From an uncultured Actinomyces sp. (GTDB lineage Bacteria; Actinomycetota; Actinomycetes; Actinomycetales; Actinomycetaceae), in NCBI GenBank assembly GCA_938041695.1, contig CALISI010000056.1, positions 1-8,798 on the forward strand: 8,798 bases of DNA, written 5' to 3'. Position numbers and translations under genes: made by a program. Positions 4,244 to 8,798 of the stretch are shown in pieces. The number at the start of each line of letters is the position of its first letter. Within the stretch, counting starts at the first letter, position 1. Below the pieces are notes generated by a model that saw only the letters and a list, made by a program, of their open reading frames with translations, was not told the origin of the DNA and made no database searches.

Positions 4244-7174
4244 TCACTTCTTGACGACGACGTTGACCAGCTTCGGCGCGCGGGCGATCACCTTGAGGGG
4301 TTCCGCGCCGCCGAGGGCCTTGACGATCGGGGCCTCAGCCAGGGCAGCCGCGACGAGGTCCTCTTCGGAGATCGAGGGGGCAACCTCGATACGGGCCTTC
4401 ACCTTGCCGTTGACCTGGACGACGGCCGTCACCGTGTCCTCGACCAGCAGTGAGGCATCCTCGACGACCGGGAAGGGCTCGCGGGCCAGCGAGGACTCGT
4501 GACCCAGGCGGCTCCACAGCTCCTCGCACAGGTGCGGGGCGACCGGGGCGAGCATGAGGATCAGGGGCTCGATCGCATCGCGCGGGACGGCGTCCAGGCT
4601 GGTCAGGTGGTTGTTCAGGACGATCAGCTTGGAGATCGCGGTGTTGATGCGCAGGTTCTCGTACTCTTCGGTGACCTCGGCGATCGTGCGTGCCACGAGG
4701 CGACGCGTCTTGTCGTCCGAGGGCGCATCGGACACGGTGACCTCGCCGGTCTCCTCGTCGACGGCGTTACGCCACAGGCGCTGGAGGAAACGCTGAGAGC
4801 CAACGACCGCGCGAGTCTCCCACGGACGCGAGAGGTCGAGGGGACCCATGCTCATCTCGTACACGCGGAAGACGTCGGCACCGTAGGCGTCGTACATCTC
4901 GTCGGGCGTGACGATGTTCTTCAGGGACTTGCCCATCTTGCCGTACTCGCGGCCCACGGGCTCGCCCTTGTAGGTGAAGCCGCTGGTCTCGTCGCCCTCG
5001 ACCTCGTCGGCGGGCACGTACTGGCCGCGCGAGTCCGTGTAGGCGTAGGCCTGCACGTAGCCCTGGTTGAAAAGCGTGTGGTAGGGCTCGGAGTCCGGCA
5101 CGTGTCCCAGGTCGAAGAGGACCTTCTGCCAGAAGCGCGAGTAGAGCAGGTGCAGGACCGCGTGCTCGACGCCGCCGACGTACATGTCGGTGCCGCCGCT
5201 GACCTTGCCCTCGCGTGGGCCCATCCAGTAGGCCAGGTTCTCCTCGCCGGCGAAACGCTTCGCGTTCGTCGGGTCGGTGTAGCGCATCTCGTACCAGCAC
5301 GAGCCCGCCCACTGGGGCATCGTGTTGGTCTCGCGGCGGTAGCGCTTGGGGCCATCGCCCAGGTCGAGGGTGACGTTCACCCACTCCTCGGCGCGGCCCA
5401 GCGGAGCCTCGGGGGAAGAATCGGCGTCGTCCGGATCGAAGGTGCGCGGGCTGTAGTCGCTAACCTCGGGCAGCTCGACGGGGAGCATCTCCTCGGGCAG
5501 AGCGTGCGCCACGCCATCCTCGTCCCACACGATCGGGAAGGGCTCGCCCCAGTAACGCTGGCGGCTGAAGAGCCAGTCGCGCAGGCGGTAGGTGACGGTG
5601 GCATGGCCGAGGCCCTTGGCAACCAGCCACTCGATCATGGCGGCCTTCGCCTCATCCTTAGCCAGGCCGTTCAGGTCGATCTCATCGTTCGCGGAGTCCA
5701 CGGCCACACCGTCACCCGTGTACGCGCCGGCCTCGAGGTCGGGACCGTAGGGATCTGCCGCGGGGCCGATCGTGCGCACGATGTCGAGGTCGTAGGCGCG
5801 GGCGAACGCCCAGTCGCGGTCGTCGTGGGCGGGCACCGCCATGATGGCACCCGTGCCGTAGCCCCACAGGACGTAGTCGGCGACGAAGATCGGGACCTCG
5901 CGCCCATTGACGGGATCGATGCCGAACAGGCCGGTGAATACGCCGGTCTTGGTGCGTTCCTCGTCGGCGCGCTCAGCCTCGGACTTGGCTGCGGCCTGGG
6001 CGCGGTAAGCACTCACGGCCTCCTTCGGGGAGGCAGCGCCACCCGTCCAGGCGTCCTTCGTACCCTCGGGCCAGGAGGCGGGCAGGGTGAGGGCGGAACC
6101 GTCGCCGGCCTCACCGCCGACGGTTCCGCCGAGGATCGGGTGCTCGGGAGCCACAACCATGAAGGTCGCGCCGAACAGCGTGTCGGGGCGCGTCGTGTAG
6201 ACGTCCAGGGAGTCGAGGGAGGCGCCGACCTCGCGCGCACCGGGCACGTCGAAGCGCACGGTCGCACCCTCCGAGCGGCCGATCCAGTTGCGCTGCATGG
6301 TGCGCACCTTCTCGGGCCAATCGATCGTATCGAGGTCGTCGGCGAGGCGCTTACCGTAGGCGGTAATACGCATCATCCACTGACGCAGATTGCGCTTGAA
6401 GACCGGGTAGTTGCCGCGCTCAGAACGTCCGTCAGCAGTGACCTCTTCGTTGGCCAGAACCGTTCCCAGGCCGGGGCACCAGTTGACGGGGGCCTCGGAC
6501 ACGTAGGCGAGGCGGTAGGAGTCGACGACCTTCGCCTGGGCTGCGCGGTCCAGGGAGTTGTAGTCGGAGCCGTCCTCCGGGCGGATCTCGCCGGACTCAA
6601 GCTTGGCAACCAGCTCACTGATCGGTCGGGCCGCGCCCTGGGAGCCGTCGGGAGCCGTGGCCTCGGGATCGAACCACGAGTTGAAGACCTGCAGGAAGAT
6701 CCACTGCGTCCAGTGCACGTACTCGATGTCGGTCGTCGCAAAGGAGCGGCGCGAGTCGTGGGACAGGCCCATGCGGCGCAGCTGGCGGCGCATATTCGCG
6801 ATGTTCTGGTTCGTCGTGATAGCCGGGTGCTGACCGGTCTGGACGGCGTACTGCTCGGCGGGCAGGCCGAAGGCGTCGTAACCCATCGTGTACAGGACGT
6901 TGTCGCCCTTCATACGGCGGTAGCGCGCGAGCGTATCGGTCGCGATGTAGCCCAGCGGGTGACCCACGTGCAGGCCCTTACCCGAGGGGTAGGGGAACAT
7001 GTCGAGGATGAAGTAGGGCTTGCGGGCCGCTAGCGGGCCAGCCAGGTCGCCCGCGGGGTTGTCCGCGTAGAACGTGCCCAGCTCCTCCCAGCGGTCCTGC
7101 CACTTCGTCTCGATCTGGCCTGCGAGCTCAGCGGTGTAGCGCTGGGCCGGGGCACTCTGCGGATTTTCGCTCAT
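4244..7174 (-). CDS. leuS: Leucyl-tRNA synthetase
   Basis: This cytoplasmic class I aminoacyl-tRNA synthetase charges tRNA-Leu with leucine. The 976-residue protein has the HIGH box as HVGHP (69-73, within MFPYPSGKGLHVGHPLGY), the CP1 editing domain with TRPDT (328-332) and GYGTGAIMAVPAHDDRDWAFA, whose AHDDRD (449-454) holds the conserved editing aspartates, and the KMSKS loop as KMGKS (746-750) in GKMGKSLKNIVTPDEMYDAYGADVFR. The anticodon-binding and C-terminal domains follow and end NVVVKK. Length is normal for actinobacterial LeuRS. A GAGGAA Shine-Dalgarno (7182-7187) lies 7 bases before the ATG. It is the first gene of a two-gene minus-strand unit with nei and is divergent from the HIT gene 124 bases away. 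I see no T-box leader on its strand. The opposite strand carries a very long open frame, explained by GC-driven codon phase. Confidence 0.98.
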   Translation of the reverse strand: MSENPQSAPAQRYTAELAGQIETKWQDRWEELGTFYADNPAGDLAGPLAARKPYFILDMFPYPSGKGLHVGHPLGYIATDTLARYRRMKGDNVLYTMGYDAFGLPAEQYAVQTGQHPAITTNQNIANMRRQLRRMGLSHDSRRSFATTDIEYVHWTQWIFLQVFNSWFDPEATAPDGSQGAARPISELVAKLESGEIRPEDGSDYNSLDRAAQAKVVDSYRLAYVSEAPVNWCPGLGTVLANEEVTADGRSERGNYPVFKRNLRQWMMRITAYGKRLADDLDTIDWPEKVRTMQRNWIGRSEGATVRFDVPGAREVGASLDSLDVYTTRPDTLFGATFMVVAPEHPILGGTVGGEAGDGSALTLPASWPEGTKDAWTGGAASPKEAVSAYRAQAAAKSEAERADEERTKTGVFTGLFGIDPVNGREVPIFVADYVLWGYGTGAIMAVPAHDDRDWAFARAYDLDIVRTIGPAADPYGPDLEAGAYTGDGVAVDSANDEIDLNGLAKDEAKAAMIEWLVAKGLGHATVTYRLRDWLFSRQRYWGEPFPIVWDEDGVAHALPEEMLPVELPEVSDYSPRTFDPDDADSSPEAPLGRAEEWVNVTLDLGDGPKRYRRETNTMPQWAGSCWYEMRYTDPTNAKRFAGEENLAYWMGPREGKVSGGTDMYVGGVEHAVLHLLYSRFWQKVLFDLGHVPDSEPYHTLFNQGYVQAYAYTDSRGQYVPADEVEGDETSGFTYKGEPVGREYGKMGKSLKNIVTPDEMYDAYGADVFRVYEMSMGPLDLSRPWETRAVVGSQRFLQRLWRNAVDEETGEVTVSDAPSDDKTRRLVARTIAEVTEEYENLRINTAISKLIVLNNHLTSLDAVPRDAIEPLILMLAPVAPHLCEELWSRLGHESSLAREPFPVVEDASLLVEDTVTAVVQVNGKVKARIEVAPSISEEDLVAAALAEAPIVKALGGAEPLKVIARAPKLVNVVVKK

Positions 7175-7207
7175 CTGTGCGTTCCTCGCTTAACGATGGG
7201 TCGCGTA

Positions 7208-7234
7208 ACAATACTCCCCACCAGGGTAGTTCAC
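7208..7234 (-). promoter_or_regulatory. Possible leuS promoter
   Basis: On the minus strand GTGAAC (7234-7229) and TATTGT (7213-7208) are separated by 15 bases, shorter than the ideal 17. The predicted start near 7201 would leave a leader of about 26 bases that includes the leuS Shine-Dalgarno. TACAGT further upstream on the same strand is an alternative. Support is limited to these weak matches. Confidence 0.3.
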
Positions 7235-7286
7235 GCCCGCGCGCCCCGCCGGATGCGATGACTGTACGAAACGGACGCAAATAGGT

Positions 7287-7298
7287 GACAATAGTCGC
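7287..7298 (+). promoter_or_regulatory. -10 hexamer of a probable leaderless promoter for the HIT gene
   Basis: GACAAT (7287-7292) matches TATAAT at four of six positions and ends 6 bases before the ATG at 7299, the same geometry as at the yigZ-family and GNAT genes. There is no Shine-Dalgarno before the ATG. I see no clear -35 at 16-18 bases upstream. Confidence 0.45.
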
Positions 7299-7745
7299 AT
7301 GAGCACTGTCTTCGACAACATCATCACGGGCGTCTGGCCCGGACGCTTCGTGTGGGCAGACGACCTGTGCGTCGCCTTCGCAACGATCGAACCGACGTCT
7401 CCGGGGCACGTCCTCGTCGTCCCGCGCACCTCCTACGAGGCGTGGACCGACGCCCCTTCCGACGTAGCCGCGCACCTGATGAAGGTGGCGCGCGCGATCG
7501 GCCTCGCGCAAAAGACGGCCTTTGATGTGCCGCGCGCCGGCCTCGTCATCGCCGGCTTCGAGGTCCCCCACACGCACCTGCACGTGATTCCCCTGCGCGA
7601 CGAGTCCGACGTTCTGCTCTCGAAGGCGGCGCCCGCCACCGATGAGGAGCTCGATAGCGCGATGACGGCGCTGCGTCAGGCTCTCCTGTCGGCAGGCCAC
7701 GGCGCGCACGTGCCCCCATCGATGGGATCCGCTGCGCTCGCCTGA
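7299..7745 (+). CDS. HIT (histidine triad) family protein, probable nucleotide hydrolase
   Basis: The 148-residue protein has a complete histidine triad HTHLHV, with H91, H93 and H95, near the end of the fold; in HIT hydrolases the middle histidine attacks the nucleotide alpha-phosphate. The upstream core is also typical: a DDLCVAFATIEPTSPGHVLVVPR strand-turn-strand at about 21-43 and GLVIAGFEVPHTHLHVIP at 81-98. The usual Gln of the GQ.V.H motif is replaced by GFEVPH, a variant I associate with a HIT subgroup common in high-GC Gram-positives. Substrates in the family include AMP-lysine or AMP-amine conjugates and dinucleoside polyphosphates; which applies here is not visible. Start at ATG 7299 is chosen from the -10 hexamer just before it and the absence of any ribosome binding site. 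It is monocistronic: divergent from leuS and followed by a strong hairpin. Confidence 0.92.
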   Translation: MSTVFDNIITGVWPGRFVWADDLCVAFATIEPTSPGHVLVVPRTSYEAWTDAPSDVAAHLMKVARAIGLAQKTAFDVPRAGLVIAGFEVPHTHLHVIPLRDESDVLLSKAAPATDEELDSAMTALRQALLSAGHGAHVPPSMGSAALA

Positions 7746-7786
7746 GTTCCGCCGCTCCCCTATTTTGTGCGCCCCGCGAGGGCGCG

Positions 7787-7823
7787 CCCAGCCCGCCCGG
7801 CCCCATCGGTCAGGTGGGCTGGG
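7787..7823 (+). terminator. Strong intrinsic-type terminator after the HIT gene
   Basis: CCCAGCCCGCC (7787-7797) pairs with GGTGGGCTGGG (7813-7823) over 11 positions with one G-T wobble; an inner GGCC/GGTC stem continues to a 5-base loop. TCGTTT follows on the plus strand, a short and imperfect T-run. A second small hairpin lies just before it (GCGCCC 7769-7774 with GGGCGC 7780-7785). Both sit in the 151-base gap between the convergent HIT and repressor genes; the remainder of that gap (7824-7896) shows nothing recognisable. Confidence 0.7.
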
Positions 7824-7896
7824 TCGTTTCCGGGCCTCGTCAATAAAGACGCGTCAGGAGCGAACGATCCCGTTGCCGGAGTGTCGCCCAGGCTCG

Positions 7897-8565
7897 TCAG
7901 TCACGGACGACGATGCCCGAGGCCTGGGCGGGATCCAGGAGAAGCATCTGTCCATCATCGAGGAGGACCGTCACCCCATCGGCGTCGGTCGCGATGACAG
8001 TAATGTGAGCACCGGGGACGAGGCCGATCTCTTCCCATGCACGAAGCGCCTCGGGGTCGCGGTCGGGCAGCCGGTCGATGATCCCCCCGGCCGCAGCGTC
8101 GAGTTCATCGAGAGGGCTGCCGGCGAGGCCATCACTGGAGCCATCGGCACGCGGGATCGGATCCCCGTGGGGATCGCGGCTCGGGTACCCCAGCACGCGG
8201 TCAAGGCGGTCGAGGAGCCGATCAGAGACCGCGTGTTCCAGAATCTCTGCCTCTTCGTGCACTTCATCCCAGGAGAAACCGAGGGCCTCATGCAGGTAAG
8301 TTTCGAGCAGGCGGTGGCGGCGCACCATACCCAGGGCGATCGCGCGCCCCTGCGAAGTCAGGCGTACCCTCCCGTAGCGCTCATGCGTCACGAGGCCTTG
8401 GCGGGCCAGGCGCTGGATGTTCTCGGTCGCGGTTGAGGGAACGACGCCCATGTGTTCGGACACATCCTTGGGCTTGACACCATCACGCCCGGCCTCCTCG
8501 GCACTCCACACGAGCTTGAGAATGTCCTCCACGACCGTGGAATATGCGCTCGACGCGTCCGACAT
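7897..8565 (-). CDS. DtxR/MntR-family metal-dependent transcriptional repressor, probably manganese-type
   Basis: The 222-residue protein has the three-part DtxR layout. Residues about 1-75 are a winged helix (recognition region VPSTATENIQRLARQGLVTHERYGRVRLTSQG). Residues about 80-145 are the metal-binding dimerisation domain with H84, E88, H103, E107, E110 and H111 in MVRRHRLLE and VHEEAEILEH. Residues about 160-222 form an SH3/FeoA-like domain after a linker. By alignment from memory, DtxR Met10 is replaced by D14 and Cys102 by E107, the changes that mark manganese-selective MntR; the MntR Glu11 position is K17, so the set is mixed. Family members bind operators when loaded with metal and shut off uptake genes. 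The AAAGGGGA Shine-Dalgarno (8571-8578) lies 5 bases before the ATG. No transporter gene is adjacent in the window, so iron cannot be excluded and I give no symbol. Confidence 0.92.
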   Translation of the reverse strand: MSDASSAYSTVVEDILKLVWSAEEAGRDGVKPKDVSEHMGVVPSTATENIQRLARQGLVTHERYGRVRLTSQGRAIALGMVRRHRLLETYLHEALGFSWDEVHEEAEILEHAVSDRLLDRLDRVLGYPSRDPHGDPIPRADGSSDGLAGSPLDELDAAAGGIIDRLPDRDPEALRAWEEIGLVPGAHITVIATDADGVTVLLDDGQMLLLDPAQASGIVVRD

Positions 8566-8591
8566 GGCGTTCCCCTTTCATCTGAGGCCCC

Positions 8592-8597
8592 ATTGTA
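8592..8597 (-). promoter_or_regulatory. -10 element of the repressor gene promoter
   Basis: TACAAT on the minus strand is one mismatch from TATAAT. Transcription would start near base 8585, leaving a leader of about 20 bases that contains the Shine-Dalgarno. There is no recognisable -35 hexamer 16-18 bases upstream, which would fit a promoter that depends on another contact or is weak. Confidence 0.55.
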
Positions 8598-8611
8598 GGT
8601 GTCCGGATACC
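8598..8611. promoter_or_regulatory. Candidate operator palindrome abutting the repressor gene -10
   Basis: GGTGTCCGGATACC is a 14-base inverted repeat with one mismatched pair. It directly touches the -10 hexamer and fills most of the -10/-35 spacer of the repressor promoter. With the flanking base it reads AGGT...ACC, similar to the ends of the DtxR/IdeR operator (TTAGGT...ACCTAA), although the spacing between arms is 8 rather than 7. A bound repressor here would block its own promoter, so autoregulation is plausible but inferred. Confidence 0.4.
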
Positions 8612-8694
8612 ACCCGCTCGCTGCGTGCGCCCATCGCACGACCCACCGGCTGCATGCCAAGCGTGCGACATAGGCCACGACGCCCCTGATTGAC

Positions 8695-8723
8695 TTGCGC
8701 CAAGCGAAGCGCGCCTGTATATT
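8695..8723 (+). promoter_or_regulatory. Promoter of the tRNA-Lys gene
   Basis: TTGCGC (8695-8700) and TATATT (8718-8723) are separated by exactly 17 bases. The predicted start near 8730 leaves a leader of about 17 bases before tRNA position 1. TTGACT at 8690-8695 is a better -35 hexamer but would need a 22-base spacer. The 8612-8694 stretch between this promoter and the repressor operator shows nothing I can identify. Confidence 0.65.
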
Positions 8724-8746
8724 TATCTCTCGGTTGCAAAACCCCC

Positions 8747-8798
<52 letters not shown>

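Noticed and set aside
4499..7033. A very long open frame (844 codons) on the plus strand opposite leuS.
   Set aside because: It is fully antisense to leuS, has no recognisable domain, and its composition is what the reverse strand of a high-GC gene gives. No promoter or ribosome binding site supports it.
7225..7243. AGGGTAGTTCACGC resembles the conserved T-box sequence (AGGGTGGnACCGCG) near leuS.
   Set aside because: It is on the plus strand, opposite to leuS, lies upstream of the HIT -10, matches only in part, and no specifier or antiterminator structure is visible.

Overview
This 8.8 kb window is a stretch of ordinary chromosomal core genes from a high-GC Gram-positive bacterium. The gene content points to the Actinobacteria, most plausibly a member of the Actinomycetaceae (Actinomyces/Schaalia type); that placement is inferred from protein character, not from a search. 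The support is strong G/C preference at third codon positions, a mycobacterial Nei1-like DNA glycosylase, a short serine acetyltransferase encoded next to cysK, a DtxR-superfamily regulator with a C-terminal SH3/FeoA-like domain, and several genes that look leaderless.

Layout, left to right. The first 24 bases are the start of rpmF (ribosomal protein L32) on the minus strand, running off the window. Divergent to it on the plus strand are a YigZ/IMPACT-family protein, then cysK and cysE, which together make the two-step serine-to-cysteine pathway, then a GNAT acetyltransferase with its own strong promoter. A hairpin at 3150-3181 closes this block and faces a minus-strand pair, leuS followed 6 bases later by a nei1-type glycosylase gene. 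Divergent from leuS is a HIT-family hydrolase gene on the plus strand. It ends at a strong terminator-like hairpin and converges on a minus-strand gene for a metal-dependent repressor whose visible metal ligands look manganese-type (MntR-like). The window ends inside a tRNA-Lys(CTT) gene with its promoter.

How the parts work together: CysE makes O-acetylserine and CysK converts it to cysteine. The CysE C-terminus ends in isoleucine, the residue that docks into CysK in the cysteine synthase complex. LeuS and Nei1 share a transcript by position but have no obvious functional link. Three plus-strand genes (yigZ, the GNAT gene, the HIT gene) each have a -10-like hexamer ending exactly 6 bases before the ATG and lack a clear ribosome binding site, whereas cysK, cysE, leuS, nei, rpmF and the repressor gene have Shine-Dalgarno sequences.

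I see no mobile element, CRISPR array, prophage, toxin-antitoxin or defence system, and no sign of a large novel system. The more interesting points are small: the leaderless promoter geometry, a 14-bp-stem hairpin between cysK and cysE, insertions in Nei1, the manganese-type ligand set with a palindrome beside the repressor's -10, and a leader hairpin upstream of rpmF. No gene-free stretch exceeds 300 bases.
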